Shown: positions 46,802-56,389, numbered from the stretch's first letter. The stretch is DNA of 64,000 nucleotides from Burkholderiales bacterium (GCA_022841375.1 JALHRQ010000001.1:186001-250000), one strand, 5' to 3'. Notes: generated by a model not told the origin, from the sequence alone. Numbers and translations: made by a program.

Positions 46802-47866
46802 TCAGAGTGCGGCAACTACCGCATTACCCATTTCAACCGTCCCGACCTTCTTCGCGCCGGCCTCGTCAATATCCGGGGTGCGGTAACCGGCGGCAAGGAC
46901 GTTCTTCACAGCCGCTTCAATCCGGTAGGCCCATTCGTCCTTATTGAAGGTGTAACGCAGCATCATTGCCGTCGACAGGATGGTGGCCAGCGGATTGGCG
47001 ATATTTTTGCCCGCAATATCCGGCGCCGAACCGTGGATCGGCTCATACAGCCCGCCGCCGCCGGAATTGAGCGACGCCGACGGGAGCATGCCGATCGAAC
47101 CTGTCAGCATCGATGCTTCGTCGGACAGGATATCGCCGAAGATGTTGCCGGTGACGATCACATCAAACTGCTTCGGATTGCGCACCAGCTGCATCGCCGC
47201 GTTATCAACATACATATGAGATAGCGCTACCTCCGGATATTTTTTCGCGACATCGATCACGATCTCGCGCCAGAAGCGGCTGGTCTCCAGCACGTTTTCC
47301 TTGTCCACCGAACACAGCTTCTTGCTGCGTTTCATCGCAGTCTGGAAACCGACTTCGGCAATACGGCGGATTTCCGGCTCCGAATAAAGCATCGTGTCGT
47401 AGCCTTCCTTTTCCCCGCGCGCATTATCGCGGCGGCCGCGCGGCTCGCCGAAATAGATGTCGCCGGTCAGTTCACGGATGATCATCAGGTCGAGACCCGA
47501 CACCACTTCCGGCTTCAAAGTCGAGGCCTGCACCAGTTCCGGATACAGCACCGCCGGACGCAGATTGGCGAACAGACCGAGTTCCTTGCGGATGCGCAGA
47601 ATGCCCTGCTCGGGACGCTGCGCGCGCGGCAGCGCATCATATTTCGGGCCGCCGACCGCGCCACACAGCACGGCATCGGCCTCTTTCGCCAGTTTGAGAG
47701 TCGAGGGTGGCAGCGGATCACCATGCGCATCAAAACCCGCGCCGCCGAACGGCGCCTCTTCGAATTCCATTTTGAGTCCATCTTCGGCGAGGCGGCGCAA
47801 TACTTTCATCGCCTGACCGACGATTTCGGGGCCGATGCCGTCACCGGCGAGGACTGCGATTTTCAT
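46802..47866 (-). CDS. leuB: 3-isopropylmalate dehydrogenase
   Basis: [41 protein letters not shown]. Confidence 0.97.
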   Translation of the reverse strand: MKIAVLAGDGIGPEIVGQAMKVLRRLAEDGLKMEFEEAPFGGAGFDAHGDPLPPSTLKLAKEADAVLCGAVGGPKYDALPRAQRPEQGILRIRKELGLFANLRPAVLYPELVQASTLKPEVVSGLDLMIIRELTGDIYFGEPRGRRDNARGEKEGYDTMLYSEPEIRRIAEVGFQTAMKRSKKLCSVDKENVLETSRFWREIVIDVAKKYPEVALSHMYVDNAAMQLVRNPKQFDVIVTGNIFGDILSDEASMLTGSIGMLPSASLNSGGGGLYEPIHGSAPDIAGKNIANPLATILSTAMMLRYTFNKDEWAYRIEAAVKNVLAAGYRTPDIDEAGAKKVGTVEMGNAVVAAL

Positions 47867-47908
47867 TTTTGATTCCGGAATACGTAAAAAAGAACAGCGC
47901 GAATCGGC

Positions 47909-48547
47909 TCAACCAAACAGCCAGGGCTGGCGCTCGCGATGTTTGGCTTCGAACGCCTTGATTTCACCGGCATGCGCCAGCGTCAGCCCGATGTCGTCCA
48001 GCCCGTTGAGCATGCAATGTTTGCGATGCTGATCGATGTCGAAGGTGTAGCTCTCGCCCGCCGGAGTCGTCACCGTCTGTTGTTCAAGATCCACCGCCAG
48101 CCGGTATCCTGGATTGGCATCAGTCTCGCTGAACAGCTTGTCGATGATTTTCGGGTCGAGTTTGATCAGCAGCAGACCGTTCTTCAGGCTGTTGTTGTAG
48201 AAAATGTCCGCAAAACTCGGCGCAATGATGGTCTGGATGCCGAACTGCAGCAGCGCCCACGGCGCGTGTTCGCGCGAGGAACCGCAACCGAAGTTCTCGC
48301 GCGCGAGCATCACCGTCGCGCCGATGAAGCGCTGGCGGTTCAGCACAAAATCCGGGTTCAGCGGACGCCCGGCGTTTTCGCGGTCGGGTTCGCCTTTATC
48401 GAGATAGCGCCATTCATCGAACAGGTTGGGGCCAAAGCCCGTGCGCTTGATCGACTTCAGGAACTGCTTGGGGATGATCGCGTCGGTATCGACGTTGGCG
48501 CGATCCAGCGGCGCAACCAAACCCTCCTGGCGGACAAATTTATCCAT
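47909..48547 (-). CDS. leuD: 3-isopropylmalate dehydratase small subunit
   Basis: [48 protein letters not shown]; start set internal to listed ORF. Confidence 0.97.
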   Translation of the reverse strand: MDKFVRQEGLVAPLDRANVDTDAIIPKQFLKSIKRTGFGPNLFDEWRYLDKGEPDRENAGRPLNPDFVLNRQRFIGATVMLARENFGCGSSREHAPWALLQFGIQTIIAPSFADIFYNNSLKNGLLLIKLDPKIIDKLFSETDANPGYRLAVDLEQQTVTTPAGESYTFDIDQHRKHCMLNGLDDIGLTLAHAGEIKAFEAKHRERQPWLFG

Positions 48548-48548
48548 G

Positions 48549-48668
48549 TTACTTCGTGGATTTCTGGATGGCCTCGCCGGCCTTTTCCACATCCTTGCCG
48601 ACACCTGCCACGGTATTGCAACCCGCCAGCACCAGCACTGCCACCATCAAGGTAATTACGCGTTTCAT
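48549..48668 (-). CDS. Entericidin A/B family small lipoprotein (not in supplied ORF list)
   Basis: Minus-strand translation [39 protein letters not shown]: lipobox LAGC plus [17 protein letters not shown] signature; AGGAGATCC-like SD upstream. Confidence 0.9.
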   Translation of the reverse strand: MKRVITLMVAVLVLAGCNTVAGVGKDVEKAGEAIQKSTK

Positions 48669-48690
48669 GTGGATCTCCTTTTTCGGTTTA

Positions 48691-50109
48691 TCAGGTTAAT
48701 TCACGAACATCGACAAAATGACCGGTCACGGCTGCGGCTGCCGCCATCGCCGGACTGACCAGATGGGTCCTGCCGCCGGCGCCCTGGCGGCCTTCAAAAT
48801 TGCGGTTCGACGTTGAGGCGCAACGCTCACCCGGGCTCAACTGATCTTCATTCATACCCAGACACATTGAGCAGCCCGGCTCACGCCATTCGAATCCGGC
48901 TTCAATAAAAATCTTGTCCAGCCCTTCCTGCTCGGCCTGCGCCTTCACCTGGCCGGAGCCCGGCACCACCATCGCCAGCATGATGTTGGCCGCGACCTTG
49001 CGGCCCTTGGCCACGGCAGCGGCGGCGCGCAGATCTTCAATGCGCGAATTGGTGCAGGAACCGATAAACACCTTGTCGAGTTTGATATCGCGGATCGGCG
49101 TGTTGGGCTTGAGGTCCATGTAAACCAGCGCCCGCGCATAGCCCTCGCGCTTCACCGGATTGGTTTCCTTCTCCGGGTCCGGCACCTTGCCATCCACCGT
49201 AGTCACCATCTCGGGCGACGTGCCCCAGGTTACCTGCGGCACGATGTCTTCCGCCTTCATCGTGATCACCTTGTCGAACCTGGCATCGGCATCGCTGACC
49301 AGCGTGCGCCAATACGCCGCAGCCTTGTCCCACATCACCCCGGTGGGCGCGAACAGGCGACCCTTGAAGTAATCCACCGTCTTGTCATCAACCGCAACCA
49401 TGCCGGCGCGGGCACCCGCTTCGATCGCCATATTGCACAGGGTCATGCGGCCTTCCATCGACAGGCTGCGGATCGCGCTGCCGGCGAATTCCACTGCGTG
49501 TCCGGTACCACCGGCGGTGCCGATATGGCCGATGATCGCCAGCGCCACATCCTTGCCGGTCACACCGGGGCCGAGTTTGCCCTCGACGACGATCTGCATC
49601 GCCTTCGATTTTTTCATCACCATGCACTGTGTAGCCAGCACATGCTCGACTTCGCTGGTGCCGATGCCGAACGCCAGCGCCGCGCAGGCACCATGCGTGC
49701 TGGTGTGCGAATCGCCGCAGACCACCGTCATGCCCGGCAGCGTTGCGCCGTTTTCCGGCCCGATCACATGCACGATGCCCTGTTTCTTGTCGAGAAACGG
49801 GAAATAGATCTTGGCCTTGAATTCCTTGATGTTCTTGTCCAGCGTCTCGACCTGGATACGCGACACCGGATCGGTGATGCCGTCGAGGCCGCGATCCCAG
49901 TTGCGGGTCGGCGTGTTGTGGTCGGCCGTGGCCACCACAGAATCCACGCGCCACACCGGACGCCCGGCCAGTTTCAGGCCCTCGTAGGCCTGCGGGCTGG
50001 TGACTTCATGCACCAGATGGCGGTCGATGTAGATCAGCGCCGTCCCGTCCGCTTCTTCGCGAACAAGATGACTCTCCCAAAGCTTGTCGTATAAGGTCTT
50101 GCCTGCCAT
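48691..50109 (-). CDS. leuC: 3-isopropylmalate dehydratase large subunit
   Basis: [45 protein letters not shown]. Confidence 0.98.
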   Translation of the reverse strand: MAGKTLYDKLWESHLVREEADGTALIYIDRHLVHEVTSPQAYEGLKLAGRPVWRVDSVVATADHNTPTRNWDRGLDGITDPVSRIQVETLDKNIKEFKAKIYFPFLDKKQGIVHVIGPENGATLPGMTVVCGDSHTSTHGACAALAFGIGTSEVEHVLATQCMVMKKSKAMQIVVEGKLGPGVTGKDVALAIIGHIGTAGGTGHAVEFAGSAIRSLSMEGRMTLCNMAIEAGARAGMVAVDDKTVDYFKGRLFAPTGVMWDKAAAYWRTLVSDADARFDKVITMKAEDIVPQVTWGTSPEMVTTVDGKVPDPEKETNPVKREGYARALVYMDLKPNTPIRDIKLDKVFIGSCTNSRIEDLRAAAAVAKGRKVAANIMLAMVVPGSGQVKAQAEQEGLDKIFIEAGFEWREPGCSMCLGMNEDQLSPGERCASTSNRNFEGRQGAGGRTHLVSPAMAAAAAVTGHFVDVRELT

Positions 50110-50221
50110 GAGAATTACCGGTTAAGTGTGTTCAAGCCACTGAAACGACGGATTATCTCACAGGGTCGGCACCCGACCTATGCACAGGTTCACACCGTGA
50201 AAGGCGCGATCACTCCCGTTT

Positions 50222-51358
50222 TCATACATCCTCCAGCCAGCGCCACAACACCGCCGCCGCCAGCAGTCCGCATCCCGCCGCCAGCGTAAAGGTCAGCGCC
50301 GGCCCCAGCCCGCCCCAGGCATAACCGCTGGCGAGACCGCCGACTGTGCCGCCCAGTCCGTAAGCCAGACTGCCGTAAATCGCCTGACCGCGCGCCTGAT
50401 GGCGGCCACGAAACAGTTTGTGCACGACGCCAATTGCCGCCGCATGAAAGGAACCGAAACTCGCCGCATGCAAGGTTTGCGCCGCCAGCAGCAGCACGAT
50501 GCTGTCAGCGCCCCAGCCGATCACCACAAAACGCAAGGCCGCCAACAGCGTGCTGGCGATCAGGATGCTGCGCAACGTGAACGCGCGATACAGCCGCGAC
50601 ATCCAGATGAAAATGCCGATTTCGCAGATCACGCCCAGCGCCCACAGCAATCCAGCCACCGATTTGCTGTAGCCGTGGTCAACCAGATGAATCGTGTAGA
50701 AGGTGTAATACGGTCCGTGCGCCGCAGCCATCAGCGCCGACGCGCCGATCACCGCCAGCACTGCCGGCTTGCGCACGATCTGCCACACCGGCAGATCATC
50801 GCTCTCATCCGGCTCCGGCCTTGCTTCGGCGAGCGTAAACGACAGCAGCAACATGCCCGCCATCAGTCCGGCAATCACCCACAACACGGAACGCGGAGCG
50901 GTCGCGTCAATCAGATAACCGACCGCAACCACCGCGGCGATAAATCCCACCGATCCCCAGACGCGGATGCGTCCATAACGGGCAGTCTCATCACCGAGCT
51001 TCGACAGCGTGGTGGCTTCGACCAGCGGCAAGGCCGCGCTCCAGAAAAACATCATCGCGAACAACACCACAAACAACCACGCGAAACTGTCGCCGGCAAA
51101 CACACCGAGGAAAGCAACCATCCCGGCAGCGCCGGACACCCGCACCACGCCGATGCGCCGCCCGGTGTGATCAGCCAGCCAGCCCCACAGATGCGGCGCG
51201 AGGATGCGCGTCAACTGCGGCAACGCCATCAGCACGCCGATTTCGACGGCACTCATGCCGACCGAAGTCAGATACAGCGCGAAAAACGGCGCGAAGGCGC
51301 CGAGATAGGCGAAGTAGAAAAAGTAGAACGCGGAGAGATTGAGGTGAATCCTGGGCAC
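50222..51358 (-). CDS. MFS transporter (YcaD/HcaT-like)
   Basis: 12-TM ORF: LNLSAFYFFYFAYLGAFAPFFALYLTSVGMSAVEIGVLMALPQLTRILAPHLWGWLADHTGRR. Confidence 0.9.
   Translation of the reverse strand: MPRIHLNLSAFYFFYFAYLGAFAPFFALYLTSVGMSAVEIGVLMALPQLTRILAPHLWGWLADHTGRRIGVVRVSGAAGMVAFLGVFAGDSFAWLFVVLFAMMFFWSAALPLVEATTLSKLGDETARYGRIRVWGSVGFIAAVVAVGYLIDATAPRSVLWVIAGLMAGMLLLSFTLAEARPEPDESDDLPVWQIVRKPAVLAVIGASALMAAAHGPYYTFYTIHLVDHGYSKSVAGLLWALGVICEIGIFIWMSRLYRAFTLRSILIASTLLAALRFVVIGWGADSIVLLLAAQTLHAASFGSFHAAAIGVVHKLFRGRHQARGQAIYGSLAYGLGGTVGGLASGYAWGGLGPALTFTLAAGCGLLAAAVLWRWLEDV
51193..51346. repeat. 154-bp direct repeat, copy A (5' part of intact MFS gene)
   Basis: gcggcgcgaggatgcgcgtcaactg...cggagagattgaggtg reads identically at 54905-55058 by eye. 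Confidence 0.92.
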
Positions 51359-51717
51359 GGGTCACGTCGCGCCACACCGGCACGATTTTAAATGTTTGTT
51401 TTTATTGAATTATATTATTGTCTGCAGGGGTTCAGGGAAACAGTTCACCCTGCCCCGGTATCACCGTTCCGCCCACAGCACCATCACCGCGCGGCCACCC
51501 GCGTGGCAGGGCCTCCCGCCGGAGTCCGACCATCTGCTTGATCTTCGCATGAAAGCGGGAATTGCCCAGCGCCTAGCCCTGATTGACCGCAAGACGGATA
51601 TCGTCTATCGCTTCGCGGTCAAGTTGGGTGCAGAACAGCATGCAGTAAGCCGCTTGTCCAATGCCAGATACGAGGCATGCGGCACCTGATAAAAATCAAC
51701 CTCGCCATGACATGTTT

Positions 51718-51731
51718 TTGATGCATGTCAA
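51718..51731. promoter_or_regulatory. FNR/Anr-like box upstream of nrdD
   Basis: TTGATGCATGTCAA versus TTGAT-N4-ATCAA (9/10). Confidence 0.7.
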
Positions 51732-51767
51732 GATAATCAATAAAATCCCATAAAAAAGTATTGTGCT

Positions 51768-51783
51768 GCACAATATATTGATC
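51768..51783. promoter_or_regulatory. NrdR-like box 1
   Basis: gcaCAATATATTGatc; core CAATATATTG fits CwAtATaTwG at 10/10. Confidence 0.75.
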
Positions 51784-51798
51784 TAATTTGCTCAGCAA

Positions 51799-51814
51799 CT
51801 ACTAGAGATTGTGG
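51799..51814. promoter_or_regulatory. NrdR-like box 2, 31 bp centre-to-centre from box 1
   Basis: ctaCTAGAGATTGtgg; core 8/10 to CwAtATaTwG. Confidence 0.6.
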
Positions 51815-51830
51815 TTTTTTAAGGGGTATC

Positions 51831-53873
51831 ATGATACAGAAATCGTTGTTACATCCTGACCCGGCACTGAAGCTGCCGGCGGAGGTCGTGAAGCGCGATG
51901 GCAGCCTACGGCCATTCGACGCGGTCAATATCCACTCGGCAGTCGTGCGGGCAGGTGCCGCGACTGCAGAATACGGCGGTGAAACCGCGCTGGCACTGAC
52001 GCAGCAGGCGCTGGCAACTCTTGCCAGCCGCCATCGCGCACAACCTCCATCGATAGAACAGATTCAGGACATCGTCGAACAGGCGCTGATTGCCGCCGGT
52101 TTTGTCGGCACTGCGCGCGCCTACATTGCCTATCGCGAACAGCACAAGCGACTGCGCGAAGACCGCAAAACGCTGCTTGATGTCTCCATGTCGGTCAACG
52201 AATACCTCGAACGGCAGGACTGGCGCATCAACGCCAATGCCAATCAGGGCTACTCTCTGGGCGGACTGATCCTCAACGTCGCCGGCAAAGTCACGGCAAA
52301 CTACTGGCTCTCCCACGTCTATCCCCCGGAAGCCGGCACCGCGCACCGTGCCGGCGACATCCACATTCACGATCTCGACATGCTCGCCGGCTATTGCGCC
52401 GGCTGGTCGCTGCGCACTTTTCTCGCCGAGGGCCTGAACGGCGTTCCCGGCAAGGTCGAAGCCGGGCCGCCCAAACATCTGTCGAGCGCGGTCGGCCAGA
52501 TCGTCAATTTCCTGGGCACGCTACAGAACGAGTGGGCCGGCGCCCAAGCGTTCTCCTCGTTCGACACCTACATGGCGCCGTTCATCCGCAAGGACAATCT
52601 GCATTACGACGCGGTGAAGCAGTGCATCCAGGAACTGATCTACAACCTCAACGTGCCATCGCGCTGGGGCACGCAGACGCCGTTCACCAATCTCACTTTC
52701 GACTGGGTATGCCCGGAAGACCTGCGCGGCCAGATACCGATCATCGCGGGCGAGGAAATGCCGTTCACCTACGGTGAATTGCAGACGGAAATGGAAATGA
52801 TCAACCGCGCCTATATCGAGGTGATGATGGCAGGCGACGCCAAGGGGCGAGTGTTCACGTTCCCGATTCCGACCTACAACATGACGCCCGATTTCAACTG
52901 GGAGCACCCGCTTTCCGACCTCCTGTTCGAAATGACCGCCAAATACGGCCTGCCCTATTTCCAAAACTTCATCAACTCTGATCTCAAACCCAACATGGTG
53001 CGCTCGATGTGCTGCCGGCTGCAGCTCGACCTGCGCGAACTCCTGAAACGCGGCAACGGGCTGTTCGGCTCGGCGGAGCAAACGGGATCGGTCGGCGTGG
53101 TGACGTTGAATTGCGCCCGCCTAGGCCACCTGCACAGGGGCGACGAGGCGGCCCTGTTTGCGCGCGTCGACGAATTGACCGGAATCGCGAGGACCAGCCT
53201 CGAAATCAAGCGCAAGGTGATCCAGCGCCACATGGACAACGGGCTGTTTCCCTACACCAAGCGCTACCTCGGCACGCTGCGCAACCATTTCTCGACCATC
53301 GGCGTCAACGGCATCAACGAAATGATCCGCAACTTCACCGGCGATGAACACGACATCACCACCGAATGGGGGCACCGCTTTGCCTGCCGGCTGCTCGACC
53401 ACCTGCGGCAACGCATGGTCGCATTCCAGGAGGAGACCGGGCATATGTACAACCTCGAAGCGACGCCGGCCGAAGGCACCACCTATCGCTTCGCCAAGGA
53501 AGACCGCAGACGCTTCCCCGGCATCCTGCAGGCAGGCACCGGCGACATGCCCTACTACACCAATTCCTCGCAACTGCCGGTCGGCTTCACCGACGATCCG
53601 TTCGAAGCGCTCGAACGCCAGGAGGAACTGCAACGCAAATATACCGGCGGCACCGTGCTGCACCTCTACATGAGCGAGCGCATCAGTTCCATCGCCGCCT
53701 GCAAGACGCTGGTGCGGCGCGCGCTCGAGCGTTTCTCGCAGCCCTATATCACGGTAACGCCGACGTTTTCGATCTGCCCCCGGCACGGCTATCTGGCGGG
53801 CGAATACAAATTCTGCCCGAAATGCGACGAGGAACTCATCATCAAAAAACGCCAGGAACTTCAAGCCGCCTGA
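51831..53873 (+). CDS. nrdD: Anaerobic (class III) ribonucleoside-triphosphate reductase, catalytic body lacking the C-terminal glycyl-radical loop
   Basis: N-terminal ATP-cone (AEVVKRDGSLRPFDAVNIHSAVVRA); central GNGLFGSAEQTGSVGVVTLNCARLGHL; ends at zinc ribbon TFSICPRHGYLAGEYKFCPKCDEELIIKKRQELQAA with no RVxGY motif. Confidence 0.95.
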   Translation: MIQKSLLHPDPALKLPAEVVKRDGSLRPFDAVNIHSAVVRAGAATAEYGGETALALTQQALATLASRHRAQPPSIEQIQDIVEQALIAAGFVGTARAYIAYREQHKRLREDRKTLLDVSMSVNEYLERQDWRINANANQGYSLGGLILNVAGKVTANYWLSHVYPPEAGTAHRAGDIHIHDLDMLAGYCAGWSLRTFLAEGLNGVPGKVEAGPPKHLSSAVGQIVNFLGTLQNEWAGAQAFSSFDTYMAPFIRKDNLHYDAVKQCIQELIYNLNVPSRWGTQTPFTNLTFDWVCPEDLRGQIPIIAGEEMPFTYGELQTEMEMINRAYIEVMMAGDAKGRVFTFPIPTYNMTPDFNWEHPLSDLLFEMTAKYGLPYFQNFINSDLKPNMVRSMCCRLQLDLRELLKRGNGLFGSAEQTGSVGVVTLNCARLGHLHRGDEAALFARVDELTGIARTSLEIKRKVIQRHMDNGLFPYTKRYLGTLRNHFSTIGVNGINEMIRNFTGDEHDITTEWGHRFACRLLDHLRQRMVAFQEETGHMYNLEATPAEGTTYRFAKEDRRRFPGILQAGTGDMPYYTNSSQLPVGFTDDPFEALERQEELQRKYTGGTVLHLYMSERISSIAACKTLVRRALERFSQPYITVTPTFSICPRHGYLAGEYKFCPKCDEELIIKKRQELQAA

Positions 53874-53897
53874 ATCCCAACCAAGGAGAGAACCAGC

Positions 53898-54089
53898 ATG
53901 AACGACATGACCCAAGTACAACCAGTTGAAAATACTATATTTTTACGTGACGAGGAACGCCAGCCGTGCGAAATCTGGACGCGCGTGATGGGCTACCACC
54001 GGCCGGTGGCTTCGTTCAACATCGGCAAGAAAGGCGAGCATCATGAGCGCAGGTTTTTTGAGGAGCGCAAGGCGCCCCTTGCGACCTGA
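53898..54089 (+). CDS. Separate glycyl-radical domain of class III RNR (NrdD C-terminus)
   Basis: 63 aa: ...ERQPCEIWTRVMGYHRPVASFNIGKKGEHHERRFFEERK; RVMGY resembles the glycyl-radical loop RVCGY/RTCGY; own SD AAGGAGAG before ATG. Confidence 0.85.
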   Translation: MNDMTQVQPVENTIFLRDEERQPCEIWTRVMGYHRPVASFNIGKKGEHHERRFFEERKAPLAT

Positions 54090-54792
54090 CCCGGAGTGCA
54101 ATCTGCGCGTCGGCGGACTGACCGCGCTGTCGACCACCGATTATCCCGGGCGCCTGGCGGCGGTGATCTTCTGCCAGGGCTGTCCGTGGCGCTGCGCTTA
54201 TTGTCACAACCCCCACCTGCTGCCGCGACACAGCGAACGAGCGCTTTCGTGGCACGCGGTCAACGCACTTCTTGAACGGCGGCGCGGCCTGCTGGATGCG
54301 GTGGTATTCAGCGGCGGCGAGCCGACGCTGCATACCGGACTGCCGGCGGCGATACGCGCGGCGAAAGACATGGGATTCGCAGTCGGCCTGCACACCGCCG
54401 GCATTCATCCGCGCCGTCTGCGCGACGTGCTGCCCATGCTGGATTGGGTCGCCATGGACATTAAAGCGCCATTTGATGACTACCCCCGCATTACCGGCGT
54501 TGCCGGCAGCGGAGAGCGGGCGCTTGAAAGTATGTTGCAGATCATCGCGAGCGGCGTAGCTCACGAGTTTCGCACCACCGTGCATCCGGATCTGCTTACG
54601 CGCGACGCCATTCTCGATATCGCCAGCACCCTGCAGTTTCACGGCGCGCGATGCTACGCGCTTCAGGAATTCCGGGCACAGGGATGCACTCCGGACAGGC
54701 TGAAGACTGGGGCGCCCGCGCAACACATTGATGCCGCACTGGCGCACACCGTTTCATCACGCTTTGAAACGTTCGAGGTACGCCACTCATAG
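54043..54792 (+). CDS. nrdG: Anaerobic RNR activating radical SAM protein (NrdG type)
   Basis: VFCQGCPWRCAYCHNPHLLPR cysteine cluster; FSGGEPTLHTGL; TTDYPGRLAAVIF. Confidence 0.92.
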   Translation: MSAGFLRSARRPLRPDPECNLRVGGLTALSTTDYPGRLAAVIFCQGCPWRCAYCHNPHLLPRHSERALSWHAVNALLERRRGLLDAVVFSGGEPTLHTGLPAAIRAAKDMGFAVGLHTAGIHPRRLRDVLPMLDWVAMDIKAPFDDYPRITGVAGSGERALESMLQIIASGVAHEFRTTVHPDLLTRDAILDIASTLQFHGARCYALQEFRAQGCTPDRLKTGAPAQHIDAALAHTVSSRFETFEVRHS

Positions 54793-55083
54793 AGCCACGT
54801 TAGCGTAGCGCTCCTGAAAAAACATCGCCAGCAGCACGACGGACAACCAGGCAAAACTGTCGCCGGCAAAAACACCGAGGAAGGCCAGCGTGCCCGCCGC
54901 ACCGGCGGCGCGAGGATGCGCGTCAACTGCGGCAACGCCATCAGCACGCCGATTTCGACGGCACTCATGCCGACCGAAGTCAGATACAGCGCGAAAAACG
55001 GCGCGAAGGCGCCGAGATAGGCGAAGTAGAAAAAGTAGAACGCGGAGAGATTGAGGTGGATCGGCCGAGCCACGGTGCGGCAC
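54790..55083 (-). pseudogene. Truncated, internally deleted duplicate of the MFS transporter 5' end
   Basis: Translates LNLSAFYFFYFAYLGAFAPFFALYLTSVGMSAVEIGVLMALPQLTRILAPP...LAFLGVFAGDSFAWL then ends; ~50 bp missing relative to 51137-51192. Confidence 0.85.
54905..55058. repeat. 154-bp direct repeat, copy B (MFS remnant)
   Basis: Same sequence as 51193-51346; offset 3712 bp. Confidence 0.92.
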
Positions 55084-55122
55084 CGCGCAGGACTGCGCGC
55101 GGTATCCAATAAGTATTTGTTT

Positions 55123-55149
55123 TTAAACGACTTTTATATGGTCGTTTAA
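55123..55149. terminator. AT-rich 9-bp-arm inverted repeat overlapping the aroC stop codon
   Basis: TTAAACGAC-ttttatatg-GTCGTTTAA. Confidence 0.5.
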
Positions 55150-56309
55150 GCCTCGTCCGGATCCGGATTTTCCGCAGCCGCAGCAGCCCGCAGCTGCTCG
55201 ATCACCGACAGCGGCGCCTGCGCAGCGATCACTGGCGTGCCGGTGTTGACATCGGCGTTCTGCGCACGATGGCGCAGCGCGTGATCCATCAGCGTCAGCG
55301 CCAGCATCGCTTCGCAGATCGGCGTCGCGCGGATGCCGACGCACGGGTCGTGACGACCATGCGTTTCGATCATCGCGGCATTGCCCGCGGTGTCGATGGT
55401 GTGGCGCGCAAGGCGGATGCTGGAGGTCGGCTTCACCGCGACATTGACGATGAGGTCCTGTCCGGTCGAGATACCGCCGAGCACACCGCCGGAATTGTTG
55501 CTGACAAAACCCTGCGGCGTCATTTCATCCGAGTGTTCGGTGCCGCGCTGGCTGATCGATGCGAAGCCGGCGCCGATCTCCACACCCTTCACCGCGTTGA
55601 TGCTCATCATGTTCCAGGCAATGTCGGCGTCGAGCTTGCCGTACACCGGCTCGCCCAGCCCCACCGGCACGCCGGTGGCGATGGTGGTGATTTTTGCACC
55701 GACCGAATCGCCCGACTTGCGCAGCTTGTCCATGAAAGTTTCGAGCTCGTCGACGATCTGCGCATTCGGCGCGAAAAAGGGATTGTTGCCGACCTCATCC
55801 CAGGTGACGAACGGAATCTCGACCGGGCCGAGTTGCGACATATAGCCGCGGATCACCGTGCCATATTTTTCATGCAGCCATTTTTTGGCGATCGCACCGG
55901 CGGCCACGCGTACCGCGGTTTCGCGCGCGGACTGACGCCCGCCGCCGCGGTAATCGCGAATGCCGTATTTCTGCCAGTAGGTGTAATCGGCATGGCCCGG
56001 GCGGAACAGTTCCTTGATCTTGCCGTAGTCCTTGCTGCGCTGGTCGGTGTTGCGGATCAGCAGGCCGATCGGTGTACCCGTGGTTTTACCCTCGAACACG
56101 CCGGAGAGGATTTCCACTTTGTCTTCCTCGCGGCGCTGCGTGACGTGGCGCGAGGTGCCGGGTTTGCGGCGGTCGAGTTCGAGCTGGATGTCGGCTTCGC
56201 TCAGCGCCAGTCCCGGCGGGCAGCCGTCGACCACGCAGCCGATCGCCGGCCCGTGGGATTCACCAAAGGAAGTGACACAGAACAGGGTACCCAGCGTGCT
56301 GCCCGACAT
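55146..56309 (-). CDS. aroC: Chorismate synthase
   Basis: [58 protein letters not shown]. Confidence 0.98.
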   Translation of the reverse strand: MSGSTLGTLFCVTSFGESHGPAIGCVVDGCPPGLALSEADIQLELDRRKPGTSRHVTQRREEDKVEILSGVFEGKTTGTPIGLLIRNTDQRSKDYGKIKELFRPGHADYTYWQKYGIRDYRGGGRQSARETAVRVAAGAIAKKWLHEKYGTVIRGYMSQLGPVEIPFVTWDEVGNNPFFAPNAQIVDELETFMDKLRKSGDSVGAKITTIATGVPVGLGEPVYGKLDADIAWNMMSINAVKGVEIGAGFASISQRGTEHSDEMTPQGFVSNNSGGVLGGISTGQDLIVNVAVKPTSSIRLARHTIDTAGNAAMIETHGRHDPCVGIRATPICEAMLALTLMDHALRHRAQNADVNTGTPVIAAQAPLSVIEQLRAAAAAENPDPDEA

Positions 56310-56389
56310 GACGTAAAAACTCCATTAAAATCAAGCACGAAGTTTAACATAGCCATCACCGCCCCCGACGGGGTCAAAAGAGTCAGCGC

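Noticed and set aside
51421-51545. Possible cobalamin riboswitch upstream of nrdD (GGGAAACAG..., GCCGGAGTCCGACC)
   Set aside because: Fragments resemble B12-box pieces but order and core (GGTG, CCCCGCNACUG, GCCAGGAGACC) do not line up.
53873-53898. Frameshift or sequencing error as the cause of split nrdD
   Set aside because: Not fully excludable, but the downstream ORF has its own SD and start and an unrelated N-terminal extension (MNDMTQVQPVENTIFLRDE), which argues for a genuine separate gene.
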